Assembly (NCBI RefSeq): GCF_001436225.1
Contig: NZ_AYYO01000023.1
Location: 1-48,051, forward strand
Reading direction: 5' to 3'
Source of the DNA: Lacticaseibacillus sharpeae JCM 1186 = DSM 20505
GTDB lineage: Bacteria > Bacillota > Bacilli > Lactobacillales > Lactobacillaceae
Length of the DNA: 48,051 bases
Shown: one piece after another, positions 1 to 8,846 of the stretch
Layout: every line of letters begins with the position of its first letter
Position numbering within the stretch: the stretch's first letter is position 1
Position numbers and translations under genes: made by a program
The notes under the pieces: model-generated
What the model was told of the DNA's origin: nothing
The model's input: the letters and a program-made list of their open reading frames with translations, nothing else
The model's database searches: none

Positions 1-54
1 CATTGATTTAGATGTTATTTTCAGAAGTGGCTAACTTGTACTTGAAATTTACCA

Positions 55-91
55 AACAAAAACTCCACCTTTTGCGGGTGGAGTTTTTGTT
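55..91 (-). terminator. Rho-independent terminator after the glutamine transporter operon
   Basis: An inverted repeat with arms ACTCCACC and GGGTGGAGT and a six-base loop is flanked by A and T runs, so it can work in both directions. It abuts the stop codon of the ATPase gene on the minus strand. Confidence 0.85.
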
Positions 92-827
92 ATGCATTCA
101 GCACTTGGTTCAAGAATGTCTGCAGCCGCGGGTGCTGCGGGTGGTCGAAAATCTGTTCCGGTGTGCCTTGCTCCAGAATCTTACCATCACCGAAGAAGAC
201 GACGCGGTCGGCAACTTCCTTTGCGAAGCCCATTTCGTGGGTCACGATAACCATGGTCATGCCTTGCTTGGCGAGCCGACGCATAACGCCGAGGACGTCG
301 CCAACCATTTCGGGATCCAGCGCACTGGTGGGTTCGTCAAACAGCATGATTTCGGGTTTCATTGCGAGGGCGCGGGCGATGGCCACCCGCTGCTTTTGGC
401 CCCCGGACAGGGAACTGGGGTTGTCGTCGGCCTTCTCGCTCAGGCCAACGGTGGCCAGGAGCTTGTCGGCTTCTACGTTCGCTGCGTCCTTGTCCATCAC
501 ACCGAGTTCGACGGGTGCCAGGGTAATATTCTCCCGCACGGTCATGTTGGGGAAGAGGTTGAAGTGCTGGAACACCATGCCAATCTTCTCGCGGATCTTG
601 TTGATGTCCACGCCTGGTTTGGCAATATCCTCACCGTCAATCATGATTTCACCGGTTGTCGTGGTTTCGAGGCCGTTAATCATGCGCAGGACGGTACTCT
701 TCCCGGCCCCGGATGGTCCGATGAGCACGACGACTTCATTGTCTTCAACCTGCAGGTCCACGCCCTTGATGACGTCGTTGGCACCATATTGCTTGTGCAC
801 ATTTTTCATTTCTACACGTGTTGTCAT
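90..827 (-). CDS. glnQ: Polar amino acid (glutamine-type) ABC transporter ATP-binding protein
   Basis: This is the cytoplasmic ATPase that powers uptake of glutamine or a related polar amino acid. The 245-residue protein shows Walker A (GPSGAGKST, residues 37-45), the signature LSGGQ (140-144), Walker B with MLFDEP (161-166) and the switch His near 197, all matching GlnQ/PAAT-family ATPases. Its ATG overlaps the stop of the upstream binding protein/permease gene by one base, so the two are translationally coupled and form the whole transporter. The family assignment is firm. The exact substrate (glutamine, glutamate or another polar amino acid) is inferred from the partner and the GlnR box upstream. 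Confidence 0.93.
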   Translation of the reverse strand: MTTRVEMKNVHKQYGANDVIKGVDLQVEDNEVVVLIGPSGAGKSTVLRMINGLETTTTGEIMIDGEDIAKPGVDINKIREKIGMVFQHFNLFPNMTVRENITLAPVELGVMDKDAANVEADKLLATVGLSEKADDNPSSLSGGQKQRVAIARALAMKPEIMLFDEPTSALDPEMVGDVLGVMRRLAKQGMTMVIVTHEMGFAKEVADRVVFFGDGKILEQGTPEQIFDHPQHPRLQTFLNQVLNA

Positions 828-2287
828 TATGCATTCACCTTCTTCTGGACCCAGTTAGATAGCCACGTTAATACCGTGATGATGATGAGGTAAATCAGGG
901 CAACCATGGTCCAAATCTTAAAGCCTTCCATGTTGCGGGCGATGATAATCTTCCCGGTTTGCGTCAATTCGAGCAGGCCGATGACGGAGAGGATGGAGGT
1001 ATCCTTCAGCGTGATGATGAACTGGTTGATGAAGGATGGAATCATGATCTTAATCCCCTGCGGCAGAATTACGCGGCGCATGGCCTTGCTCCACGGCAAG
1101 CCGAGCGAACGCGCGGCTTCCATCTGCCCGTTGTCGACGGACTCGATGCCCCCCTTAACGAAGGCGGCGGTGTAGGCCCCTTCGTTAAGGGTCAAGGTGA
1201 TAATCCCGGCGATGAAGGCAGGAATCTTGGTGCCGGTTAGGCTTGGAATCCCGGTGTAGATGAACAGAGCGAGCACCATGAGGGGCAATCCCCGGAAGAT
1301 GTAGATGAAGGTGGTTGCCGTGCCCTGGGCGAACTTATTCGGGGTCGCGCCTAGCAAACCGATGAGGATTCCAACAATGGTGGCACAGAGGATGGCCACA
1401 ATCGTCAGCAGCAACGTTTCGCCGAGTCCCTGCAGCAGGGTGCCACTGTTGGTTTTGAGCAACCCGAGGAATGAGTGGTTGGTTTCCTGCGTGGACTTGT
1501 TGGCTTTTTCCTGTGACTTGGTGGAGCCGTTGCCCAGGTACTTAGCGACAATCTTGTCGTACTTACCGTTAGCCTTGAGCTTCTTAATCCCGTCGTTGAC
1601 CATGTTCAGGAGGTGCTTATCGCCCTTCTTGATGGCAATCCCGTAGCTGCCAGATTCGGCAGGTTTTGTGACAATCTTCAGCGCCAAACCGGTCGCAATC
1701 CCGTACTGCATTACGGGCTGGTCTTCGAAGCAGGCCGCGGAGTTACCGGTGATGACGTCCTGGTACACGTTGTTGGAATCGTCGAAGGTGACGACGGTCA
1801 GATTGTACTTGGACTTGATGGAGTTGATGTAGTCGGCGGAAGAAGTCCCAGTCTTGACCGCAACCTTCTTCCCGCGCAGATCGGCCAAGCTCTTAATGGT
1901 GGAGTTCTTCTTCACCGCGCCCACAACCCCGGACGTGTAGTAGGGGTCGGACATCTCGAACTTCGCTTTGCGTTCAGGGGTGATGCTCATGCCGGCAATG
2001 GTTCCGTCGATTTGGCCCGCTTCAAGCGACTGCACCGCTGCGTTGAAGCCAAGCGGTTTGATGTTGACGTTGAAGCCTTCTTCTTTGGCAATCGCGTGCA
2101 TCAGGTCGATATCGATGCCGACGTATTTGTTGTCCTTGTTCGCGAATTCGAACGGCGCGAAGGTTACGTCCGTACCGATTGTGTAGGTCTTCGCGGCCGC
2201 GCGCACCGTACTTGTTTGCGTTGTAACTAACGCTACCATACCGACAAACAGCGTGATAACGGCGGTCCAGAACCAATTGCGTTTCAT
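827..2287 (-). CDS. glnP: Fused amino acid binding protein/permease of a glutamine-type ABC transporter
   Basis: One chain carries both the extracellular substrate-binding domain and the membrane permease of the transporter, an arrangement known from GlnP of lactic acid bacteria. Residues about 1-30 form a signal or anchor segment. Residues about 33-255 form a type-II SBP_bac_3 domain ([13 protein letters not shown] at its start). Residues about 275-486 form a HisM-type permease with the EAA loop ([20 protein letters not shown]). A GTG four codons upstream is possible, but the ATG at 2287 has GGTGG at better spacing, giving 486 residues. The ATPase gene follows with a one-base overlap. The upstream region carries a GlnR box and a promoter, so control by nitrogen supply is likely. 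Confidence 0.92.
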   Translation of the reverse strand: MKRNWFWTAVITLFVGMVALVTTQTSTVRAAAKTYTIGTDVTFAPFEFANKDNKYVGIDIDLMHAIAKEEGFNVNIKPLGFNAAVQSLEAGQIDGTIAGMSITPERKAKFEMSDPYYTSGVVGAVKKNSTIKSLADLRGKKVAVKTGTSSADYINSIKSKYNLTVVTFDDSNNVYQDVITGNSAACFEDQPVMQYGIATGLALKIVTKPAESGSYGIAIKKGDKHLLNMVNDGIKKLKANGKYDKIVAKYLGNGSTKSQEKANKSTQETNHSFLGLLKTNSGTLLQGLGETLLLTIVAILCATIVGILIGLLGATPNKFAQGTATTFIYIFRGLPLMVLALFIYTGIPSLTGTKIPAFIAGIITLTLNEGAYTAAFVKGGIESVDNGQMEAARSLGLPWSKAMRRVILPQGIKIMIPSFINQFIITLKDTSILSVIGLLELTQTGKIIIARNMEGFKIWTMVALIYLIIITVLTWLSNWVQKKVNA

Positions 2288-2314
2288 AAATGCCACCACT
2301 TTCGTAAAAATAAT

Positions 2315-2343
2315 GTATTAAGGATAGCTTAAATGACAGACAA
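2315..2343 (-). promoter_or_regulatory. Predicted sigma-A promoter of glnP-glnQ
   Basis: On the minus strand a -35 TTGTCT (2343-2338) and a -10 TAATAC (2320-2315) are separated by 17 bp. The transcript would begin about 20 bases before the glnP ribosome binding site. Confidence 0.5.
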
Positions 2344-2357
2344 ATGTCCATGGACTT

Positions 2358-2374
2358 TGTCAGGTTACCTGACA
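2358..2374. promoter_or_regulatory. GlnR/TnrA-type operator
   Basis: The 17-mer TGTCAGGTTACCTGACA is a palindrome with eight-base arms around one central base. It matches the GlnR/TnrA consensus TGTNA-N7-TNACA at every defined position. It lies about 15 bp upstream of the predicted -35 of the glutamine transporter operon. Confidence 0.85.
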
Positions 2375-2412
2375 TTGAGGCAAATTGTGGCAAAAAGATT
2401 GGGATTGAGGCG

Positions 2413-2445
2413 CAAAAAACGCATGCGCGGCGGGGCGACATGCGT
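2413..2445 (-). terminator. Terminator of the EamA transporter gene
   Basis: The arms ACGCATG and CATGCGT enclose a GC-rich loop, and a run of T follows on the minus strand. It sits just downstream of the EamA stop codon. Confidence 0.75.
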
Positions 2446-2453
2446 TAAATAGG

Positions 2454-3371
2454 TTATTCCCGCTCCCCAATTCGTCGCCGCTTCTTCTTCGGCTGCCAAC
2501 TCATGGCGAAGACGGCGAGGAGGACGGTGATGATGCCTGCCAGTTGCAAGGGATGGAAGTCGAGGTTCAGGAAGAGGACGGAGAGGATGGTGGCGGTCAT
2601 CGGCTCGAAGTTGCCAATCATGCTGGCCACAGCGGGAGCGAGGATGCGCAGGCTGGAGACGTAGAGGATGTAGGCGAGGAAGGTGGCGCCGAAGATCACG
2701 AAGAATACGGCGAGCCAGAGCGTTGGGGTCAGGCCGCGGGGGATGCGCCACATGGGGTGCAAGATGTTGCCGACAATGCCGCCGAGCATGAGCCCCCAAC
2801 CGACAACGATGATTGGTTCGTAGTGATTCAGCAACGGGCGCGGCAGCATGGTGTACGCGACCCCGGTGCATGCCCCCATGACGCCCCAGAAGATGGCGAG
2901 TAGCGGCACACCGAGCTCATGCACGTTGCCGTTCGTGACGAGGAAGAACACGCCGAGGAGCGCGGCGATGATGGCGATGGTATCAATCGGCCGCGGCATG
3001 GACTTCTGGCGCACGCTGACGATGATGGTAATCATGGCGGGGACGAGCGCAAGTAAGATGGTGGCCACGGCGGCGTTCCCGTAGAAGATGGCCAGCAGGT
3101 AGGTGAGCTGGGCGGCCGCGACGCCGAACAGCCCGAATGCAATCAAGCGCACGGCGGCGCGGCGATCACGCCAGATAGCCCAAATGTCTTTTTTCGTTGC
3201 TAGTGCCAGCAGTAGCATCACCAGGCCGCTCCAGAACATGCGCATGCCGCTGAGCCATTGCGGGGTAGCGGCGGTGTTGTTGAAGATGATATTGCTGCAG
3301 ACGCCGCCGACACCCCACATGCAGGTGCCGATACCCGCCTGGATGGCCGCGCGTAGTTTCGATTGTTGCAT
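2454..3371 (-). CDS. EamA/DMT-family membrane transporter
   Basis: This is a 305-residue polytopic membrane protein of the drug/metabolite transporter superfamily, probably an exporter of amino acids or other small metabolites. About ten hydrophobic segments are visible. They are arranged as two similar halves, each an EamA repeat: GIGTCMWGVGGVCSNI opens the first half and IFWGVMGACTGVAYTM opens the second. The start has AAAGGAA upstream. It is a single-gene unit with its own terminator, and it runs divergently from the small membrane protein that follows. The substrate cannot be read from the sequence. Confidence 0.85.
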   Translation of the reverse strand: MQQSKLRAAIQAGIGTCMWGVGGVCSNIIFNNTAATPQWLSGMRMFWSGLVMLLLALATKKDIWAIWRDRRAAVRLIAFGLFGVAAAQLTYLLAIFYGNAAVATILLALVPAMITIIVSVRQKSMPRPIDTIAIIAALLGVFFLVTNGNVHELGVPLLAIFWGVMGACTGVAYTMLPRPLLNHYEPIIVVGWGLMLGGIVGNILHPMWRIPRGLTPTLWLAVFFVIFGATFLAYILYVSSLRILAPAVASMIGNFEPMTATILSVLFLNLDFHPLQLAGIITVLLAVFAMSWQPKKKRRRIGERE

Positions 3372-3548
3372 AATATGTATTCCTTTCGCCGGCGCTGGTT
3401 CGCCCAGTATGTTTAGCGCCAGAATTCAGTATAGTGGTTGGCGTCGCGCTTGGCTAGATTGTGGCGGCAGAAAATAACGTAGAGAATTTTTCTACTATAT
3501 ATAACTCTGCCAAGGGCCAGCGTATACTGGTGAATGAGGTGGGGTAAA

Positions 3549-3854
3549 ATGAAAAGCATTCGGTTATTCTTTGCGCCCGGCGGCAGCAAGGCGGACATCA
3601 GCAAAATGTTCGACGTCTGCGGGGGCGTGTTCGTCCTTGCGTATTTAATTGGACTGTTGTGGCGGTTGCGGTTTGGACTTGATGTGCTTGGGGTGGGCGC
3701 AGTCCTGACCATCGTACCGCTAAGCAAGTGGTTTGAACGTACGCGCATGCCGCATCTTGGGGCGGTGCTGCTGGCCATCGTGCTGGGCTTCCTGCTGCTT
3801 GCAGGGACCAGCCTGTTGTTATTAGTCATGGGGGCAGCGTTTGGGCGCCCGTAG
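3549..3854 (+). CDS. Small hypothetical membrane protein
   Basis: This 101-residue protein is not recognised. It has a basic N terminus (MKSIRLFF) and two or three hydrophobic segments, near residues 25-40, 45-58 and 70-95. The start was set at 3549 because GAGGTGGGG lies just before it at normal spacing; an in-frame codon five triplets earlier lies inside that ribosome binding site. It is transcribed away from the EamA gene and ends about 125 bp before gdpP, so it may share transcripts with gdpP, although no promoter was resolved. Confidence 0.6.
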   Translation: MKSIRLFFAPGGSKADISKMFDVCGGVFVLAYLIGLLWRLRFGLDVLGVGAVLTIVPLSKWFERTRMPHLGAVLLAIVLGFLLLAGTSLLLLVMGAAFGRP

Positions 3855-3979
3855 TCAATTCCGATTGTTTTGCTCGGCTCGCGGTGTAATGTTAACCGTT
3901 TACACTGTGGTGCTGGGTGCTGTGTGGTAAAATGGGTCAGTAACACCGATTGGAAATGAGAGGAGCAATTGCAAAACTC

Positions 3980-5992
3980 ATGCAAAAAATCAAAGGCACA
4001 ATCAAGCTGCCGGCCTTCCTCGAAGACGTCCGGCTCCGGTATGTTTCGCTAGCGATGGTGGCCCTCGCGGTTGCGGGGATTATCATTGCGTTCTTCATTA
4101 AGCCATTGTTAGCGCTGGGCATGACCGTTGTTTTGATTGGTATTCTCCTTGCATCCTTCTACACGCTGGAGACGATTACCAAGAATACGAATAAGTACAT
4201 CGCCAACCTGTCGTACCGCATCAAGCGTGGGGAGCAAGAAGCCCTCGTGCGGATGCCGATGGGGATTCTGATGTACGACAAGAAGATGAACATCGAGTGG
4301 CTGAACCCATTCCTGCGTACATATTTTGGGGATGAACCCGCACTCGGCCGCAACTTAGCCGACGTTGACGGCGAACTCGCCGCCATTATCGCGGGCCATC
4401 AGGACAGCAAGGAACCACGGCTGGTCCACTGGGGTGAGAACCAGTTCGAAATCACGGTGCAAAGCAGCATCGGGGTCGTCTACATGATGGACGTCACCCG
4501 GTACGCCGCCATCGAGCAACGGGCCGCAGACGAGAAGATTGTCATCGGCCAGATTTTCCTCGATAACTACGATGAGGTCACCCAGAGCCTGGATGACCAG
4601 CTGATTTCGAACCTCAGCAATTACGTCACCACGGAATTGACCACGTGGGCCACCAAGTTCGGGTTCTTCGTTAAGCGTGTGGATGAAGACCACTTCATCC
4701 TGATTGCTTACGCGAAGGCCTTGCGTGCTGTGATTGCCGACAAGTTCCGCATCCTGGACACGATTCGGGAAGGGACGTCGAAACAGAATGCACCGCTGAC
4801 GCTGTCCATCGGGATTGCGTACGGTGATACCGACCTCGGCCAGCTCGCATTGACCAGTCAATCGAATCTGGACCTCGCGCTTGGTCGTGGCGGGGACCAG
4901 GTTGTGGTTAAGGCCCGCACTGGTGAGGCCAAGTTCTACGGCGGTAAGACCAACCCGATGGAAAAGCGGACCCGCGTGCGGGCGCGCATGATTAGTCAGG
5001 CACTGCAAGAGTTGTTCAAGCAGACGGACAAAATCTACGTGGTTGGCCACGGCCGGCCCGACATGGACAGTATCGGGGCCGCTCTCGGGGTGCGCCGAAT
5101 TGCCCAGATGAACGGTAAAGAATGTTACGTCGTTCTGGACCCCACGAACCTGCACTCTGACGTGGAACGCCTGATGGAGAAGGTGGCTAGTGATCCAGAA
5201 CTGGCTAACCAGATTATCACCCCCGAAGCTGCAATTGGCGGGGCGACCGACAAGTCGATGCTCGTGATGGTCGATCACAGCAAGCCATCAATCACGACGG
5301 CGCCGGAGCTATACACCAAGCTGCAGAACCGGGTGGTCATCCTGGATCACCACCGGCGCGGCGAGGAGTTCCCCGACAACCCGATGCTCGTGTACATCGA
5401 ACCGTACGCCAGCTCGACGTGTGAGTTGATTGCCGAAATGTTCGAGTACCAACCACAGGGGAGCGCACCACTGAACAAGCTGGAAGCCACCGCGATGCTC
5501 GCGGGAATTACGGTCGACACGAAGAACTTCGCGCTACGGACCGGGACCCGGACCTTTGACGCGGCCTCTTACCTGCGTTCAATGGGGGCCGACGCCAAGC
5601 TAATTTCGAACATGCTGAAGGAGAATCTGGACTCATACATTCAGAAGAACCACCTGATTGATGGCGTCGAAATGATTGGCGACAACATGGCCGTTGCATG
5701 CGGTGAAGAAGTGAAGTCCTACGATCCCGTGATTGCGGCGCAGGCGGCAGATACACTGCTGTCGCTGTCTGGGATTGATGCCAGCTTCGTGGTTACGAAG
5801 CGACGGGACGGCAAAGTCGGGATTTCTGCCCGCAGCCTTGGTGACATCAACGTGCAACTCATCATGGAACGGCTGGGCGGTGGGGGTCACCTCAGCAACG
5901 CTGCCACCCAGATGGCCGGCGTGACCGTGGCCGATGCGAAGGGCGAGCTGCTCAACGCGATTCACAAGGAGCTCACACAGGAAGACGATTAG
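3980..5992 (+). CDS. gdpP: Cyclic-di-AMP phosphodiesterase GdpP
   Basis: GdpP hydrolyses the second messenger c-di-AMP and so sets potassium, osmotic and cell-wall homeostasis. In order: two membrane helices (about residues 20-62); a PAS-like region (about 80-150); a degenerate GGDEF domain whose signature has decayed to GRGGDQ near residue 298; a DHH domain with HGRPDMDS near 356, VDHSKPS near 430 and LDHHRRGEE near 454; and a DHHA1 domain with GGGGH near 634. All are hallmarks of GdpP/YybT. At 670 residues the length is normal. The start at 3980 was chosen because AGGAG lies upstream, although its 14-base spacing is long; TTG 3950 or ATG 3956 would add eight to ten residues. rplI follows, as in most Lactobacillales. 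Confidence 0.95.
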   Translation: MQKIKGTIKLPAFLEDVRLRYVSLAMVALAVAGIIIAFFIKPLLALGMTVVLIGILLASFYTLETITKNTNKYIANLSYRIKRGEQEALVRMPMGILMYDKKMNIEWLNPFLRTYFGDEPALGRNLADVDGELAAIIAGHQDSKEPRLVHWGENQFEITVQSSIGVVYMMDVTRYAAIEQRAADEKIVIGQIFLDNYDEVTQSLDDQLISNLSNYVTTELTTWATKFGFFVKRVDEDHFILIAYAKALRAVIADKFRILDTIREGTSKQNAPLTLSIGIAYGDTDLGQLALTSQSNLDLALGRGGDQVVVKARTGEAKFYGGKTNPMEKRTRVRARMISQALQELFKQTDKIYVVGHGRPDMDSIGAALGVRRIAQMNGKECYVVLDPTNLHSDVERLMEKVASDPELANQIITPEAAIGGATDKSMLVMVDHSKPSITTAPELYTKLQNRVVILDHHRRGEEFPDNPMLVYIEPYASSTCELIAEMFEYQPQGSAPLNKLEATAMLAGITVDTKNFALRTGTRTFDAASYLRSMGADAKLISNMLKENLDSYIQKNHLIDGVEMIGDNMAVACGEEVKSYDPVIAAQAADTLLSLSGIDASFVVTKRRDGKVGISARSLGDINVQLIMERLGGGGHLSNAATQMAGVTVADAKGELLNAIHKELTQEDD

Positions 5993-6130
5993 CCGCGGCG
6001 ACATTTTCAGGCTTTTGACCGCAATCCGCGTAAACCCTTGGCGTTTTGCCGGTTAGATAGGTAAACTAATAGTATCAACAAAGGAATAAGCCCGACTGCA
6101 CGCGGCCGGGCCCAAACGGAGGTATTCACA

Positions 6131-6580
6131 ATGAAGGTTATTTTCACCGAAGACGTACGTGGTAAGGGCAAGCGCGGCCAGCTCAAGGAAATCCCTGACG
6201 GTTACGCGAACTTCCTCATCAAGAACAACAAGGCGAAGGCCGGCACGCCCCAGGCTATCAGTCAGCTGAAGGGTCAGGAGAAGGCCGAAGAGAAGAAGGC
6301 CGCTGCGCTTAAGGCTGAAGCCGTGGCCTTGAAGACCAAGCTCGAAGACGACAAGACCGTGGTTGAAATCAAGTCCAAGGCTGGTGCCGACTCCCGCCTG
6401 TTCGGCTCCGTCCCGAGCAAGCAGATTGCTCAGGCCCTCGAGAAGCAGTTCGGTTACAAGGTCGACAAGCGCAAGATCGACCTACCCGAACCCATCCGCG
6501 CGCTGGGTTACCGGAATCTGACGGTGCAGCTCGCACCCGGTGTGGACGCGAAGATTCGCGTGCACGTCGTGGAACAGTAA
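6131..6580 (+). CDS. rplI: 50S ribosomal protein L9
   Basis: L9 binds 23S rRNA at the base of the L1 stalk and supports reading-frame fidelity. The 149 residues match the family length. The N-terminal RNA-binding domain shows KVIFTEDVRGKGKRGQ and the motif GYANFLI, followed by a long charged connecting helix rich in Lys, Glu and Ala (about 40-75) and a C-terminal domain. A GGAGG ribosome binding site lies upstream. The gene is preceded by 138 bp containing a possible -10 TAGTAT, so it may have its own promoter besides read-through from gdpP. A strong terminator follows, which separates it from the accessory insert. Confidence 0.97.
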   Translation: MKVIFTEDVRGKGKRGQLKEIPDGYANFLIKNNKAKAGTPQAISQLKGQEKAEEKKAAALKAEAVALKTKLEDDKTVVEIKSKAGADSRLFGSVPSKQIAQALEKQFGYKVDKRKIDLPEPIRALGYRNLTVQLAPGVDAKIRVHVVEQ

Positions 6581-6590
6581 TATAAGCGAA

Positions 6591-6630
6591 TGCCCCCTAA
6601 CTTGCAATTCAGGTTAGGGGGCATTTTTTT
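6591..6630 (+). terminator. Terminator of gdpP-rplI
   Basis: The eleven-base arms TGCCCCCTAAC and GTTAGGGGGCA pair perfectly and are followed by seven T. The T run overlaps the stop codon of the small peptide gene on the other strand. Confidence 0.9.
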
Positions 6631-6748
6631 AATGTTGACTAGTGCTTTGGCGTGCTGGCGGTAAGCTGTTGGTCTGAGGTACAACGAGATTGACACTGAA
6701 GGTCAGTAAGGTCAAAATAGTTATTAGAATCGTTCTTTTTGCTTTCAT
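6629..6748 (-). CDS. Short hydrophobic peptide precursor, candidate Rgg-linked pheromone
   Basis: This 39-residue ORF is oriented head to head with the rgg-like gene. It has an excellent ribosome binding site, AGGAGA seven bases before ATG. The precursor begins MKAKR, continues with a hydrophobic export-like stretch (TILITILTLLTFSV), and ends in a polar tail, PPARQSTSQH. That layout and the position next to a regulator of this family resemble SHP-type or Phr-type pheromone precursors that are exported, trimmed and re-imported. No match to a known pheromone was recognised, so the role is inferred. Its upstream region has a GATAAT -10 but no good -35, as expected of an activator-dependent promoter. 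It is AT-richer than its surroundings. Confidence 0.55.
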   Translation of the reverse strand: MKAKRTILITILTLLTFSVNLVVPQTNSLPPARQSTSQH

Positions 6749-6766
6749 AATATATTCTCCTATATT
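6739..6766 (+). promoter_or_regulatory. Predicted promoter of the rgg-like gene in a divergent 57-bp intergenic region
   Basis: A -35 TTGCTT (6739-6744) and a -10 TATATT (6761-6766) with a 16-bp spacer point toward the regulator. The -35 lies inside the start of the divergent peptide gene and the -10 overlaps its ribosome binding site, so the two transcripts should influence each other. Confidence 0.45.
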
Positions 6767-6805
6767 TGCAATGCTATTATCAATTAGTAACGGATGGTGA
6801 GCGAC

Positions 6806-7681
6806 ATGAACTATGGTCAAAAGTTTAAACTGTTACGTAAGGCGAAGGGGTTTGCACTGAAACAATTAGCAGACGAAACTATCTCAATTTCGGCCATCTC
6901 CCGGTTTGAAAACGGTAAGGCTGATTTGGGATTGCAGACGTTGGACCGAATATTAACTAAGATGCATAGCTCGCTGATGGAATTTATGGAGCAGCATCCA
7001 ACGCGTACTAGTCGTGATGTAAGTACAAACATCTACAGTCTTGTGGGCAATATGCAAGTGGAGCGAAACGTTTCCGGATTACAGGATCTGTTTCAGACTG
7101 TGCATGCAGAATATTTGCAGAATAGCCAACTTGAAACACTTGTTCATTTGGCGGTGATTGCGACTGCGCTCTACTCATTAACTGGTAAAAATGTGATGCG
7201 CGCAAAAGAAATTGACCGCATCTACAACAGCGTGTTTGATGTTGAGGTTTGGGACTCAGATACACTAACTGTACTCGGCAGTATTGCGGTGCTCCTCGAT
7301 CCGCCGCGACTGGAGATTGTGTTCAACGATTTGGTTAGTAACGCGCCGACAATCATGCGCCAGGACTTCATTGCGGCCGGCGACTTGTGGGACAACATGC
7401 TTAATTGTTATGAGATTGCGCTTGGACGGGATGTAGAGATTGCGACCAGAATGCACGCGAAATTATCCCAGCTGGCGGTGCCGTACCTTGCGCTTGATTA
7501 CCAAATCCGAATTTACTTTTTGAACCAATTGTTTGCGGGCCTAACCGGGAAGGATGAACTGGAGCGACTAACGGCAAAGAAGAACGTTTTTGCGATTATC
7601 GGGTTGTTAATTGATGTTGGGAACCCGCTCGTGGCAAGGCAGTACGCGGATATTGCGGACGGGGTGCTGGAGGGAAATTAA
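6806..7681 (+). CDS. Rgg/GadR/MutR-family transcriptional regulator
   Basis: This is a cytoplasmic regulator of the RRNPP type. Residues 1-60 form an XRE helix-turn-helix (NYGQKFKLLRKAKGFALKQLAD, then ISRFENGKADLGLQTL), and the remaining 230 residues form a helical repeat domain that in Rgg proteins binds a peptide pheromone. The length of 291 residues is typical of Rgg. ATG 6806 was preferred over one four codons earlier because GGTGAG then lies at proper spacing. A hydrophobic peptide gene lies head to head with it and a CPBP protease gene lies downstream, which suggests a small peptide-signalling module. Codon usage looks more AT-rich than in rplI or dnaB, which suggests acquired DNA. Confidence 0.85.
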   Translation: MNYGQKFKLLRKAKGFALKQLADETISISAISRFENGKADLGLQTLDRILTKMHSSLMEFMEQHPTRTSRDVSTNIYSLVGNMQVERNVSGLQDLFQTVHAEYLQNSQLETLVHLAVIATALYSLTGKNVMRAKEIDRIYNSVFDVEVWDSDTLTVLGSIAVLLDPPRLEIVFNDLVSNAPTIMRQDFIAAGDLWDNMLNCYEIALGRDVEIATRMHAKLSQLAVPYLALDYQIRIYFLNQLFAGLTGKDELERLTAKKNVFAIIGLLIDVGNPLVARQYADIADGVLEGN

Positions 7682-7869
7682 TTTTTCAGTCAACAAATGC
7701 GCAAGATGACTTTGCAGATAGGGGAAATTAGCGTTTTTCCCTGTATTTTGTTAATTATTATGGCTACTTTTTCCCACGTGTGAGAATAAGCGTCGGGTTG
7801 CAATTGCTGGCAGTAATATTTAGGCAACAGTTATCAGTAGAGCAGACTAGTTGATTGAGGTGCGCATCC

Positions 7870-8697
7870 ATGGAAACGTTAAAGCACAAGTGGCATTTGA
7901 ATAATTGGCAAACGGTGCTGGTCGCATTCGGCAGTTGCTTGTTGTGGCTGGCATGTGGCTATTACCTGCCGCTTGCTGTGCACATCCATGTCAGCGAATG
8001 GCGAATTGGGATTTCCCTGGCCACACCAGTTCTGGCGGTACTGTTGGCCCTGCTCTGGCATTACAAGCTCGGTGTCCGTTACCCAATCCGAATCAAGGGG
8101 CTGCTAGTGGGGTTGTTAATGGGCTGGCCCTTCATCTGGCAAGCAATAACGTATCTTCCGTGGACCAAGGCATTGTACACAATCTATGACTGGCAAACGT
8201 ACCGGCCAATGTTCATGTTGGTGGTGCTGGAATCGTTGCTGACCGGGATTGAAGAGGAATTGCTGTTTCGCGGTACGCTGATGGGCCTGCTGAAGAAGGC
8301 ATTTGCGGACCGTAAACATGCCAACCTGTTGGTGATTGGTCTGTCCGCGGTGTTTTTCGGGTTGCTGCACTTAACCAATATGACTGCAGACATCGGCTCC
8401 AATCAGCAGGTTATTCAGGAAGCTCTGTCCGCGGTTGCGTTCGGTATTTTCATGGGCACGATTTATCTGCTGACGAACAACTTGCTGCCGGTGATTCTGT
8501 TGCACACGATGCAGGACATTCAGCCGCTGAACACGATTTTGTGCCGGCACGAGTCAGCCGTGAAGAATTATTCGTTCGACTGGTCCGGCATTATCTCTGG
8601 ACTGCTGCTCATCGTCCTTGCCATCGCGCTCAGTGCCTGCTACTGGTGGCTGAGTAGCTACCTCAAGAAACGCCGTCTGCGTGCGGCCGTTAAGTAA
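7870..8697 (+). CDS. CPBP-family intramembrane metalloprotease (Abi-like)
   Basis: This is a polytopic membrane protein of the CAAX protease/bacteriocin-processing family, which includes bacteriocin immunity and peptide-processing proteins. The diagnostic motifs are visible in order: EEELLFRG near residue 128, FFGLLH near 165 and HTMQD near 211, which supply the Glu and His catalytic set. The protein is 275 residues, with about seven or eight hydrophobic segments. The start at 7870 follows TGAGGTG at good spacing; TTG 7855 is less likely. It lies 188 bp downstream of the rgg-like gene on the same strand. A role in processing or sensing the nearby peptide is an inference. Confidence 0.85.
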   Translation: METLKHKWHLNNWQTVLVAFGSCLLWLACGYYLPLAVHIHVSEWRIGISLATPVLAVLLALLWHYKLGVRYPIRIKGLLVGLLMGWPFIWQAITYLPWTKALYTIYDWQTYRPMFMLVVLESLLTGIEEELLFRGTLMGLLKKAFADRKHANLLVIGLSAVFFGLLHLTNMTADIGSNQQVIQEALSAVAFGIFMGTIYLLTNNLLPVILLHTMQDIQPLNTILCRHESAVKNYSFDWSGIISGLLLIVLAIALSACYWWLSSYLKKRRLRAAVK

Positions 8698-8707
8698 AAA
8701 ATCTGCT

Positions 8708-8738
8708 GCCCCGTAACTGCATGGTTGCGGGGTATTTC
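8708..8738 (+). terminator. Probable terminator of the CPBP gene
   Basis: The arms CCCCG and CGGGG close a hairpin with partly paired interior, but the following T run is weak. Confidence 0.45.
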
Positions 8739-8846
8739 TGTGCCCGTCGGTAGCAAAATCATTGGTTATGCGCAATAATATTGTTGTAGTAGCCACGAGG
8801 AAAGTGTAGTTAAGCAGGCATGCTTAACCATACCCTGGAGGATAAC

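Noticed and set aside
2022-2441. A minus-strand frame overlapping the glnP promoter and start
   Set aside because: It is out of frame with glnP, crosses the GlnR box and promoter, and has no recognisable protein pattern.
6073-6122. CCCG/CGGG hairpin in the rplI leader as an L9 autoregulatory element
   Set aside because: It is short and GC-driven, and no L9 leader RNA motif is recognised; too weak to list.
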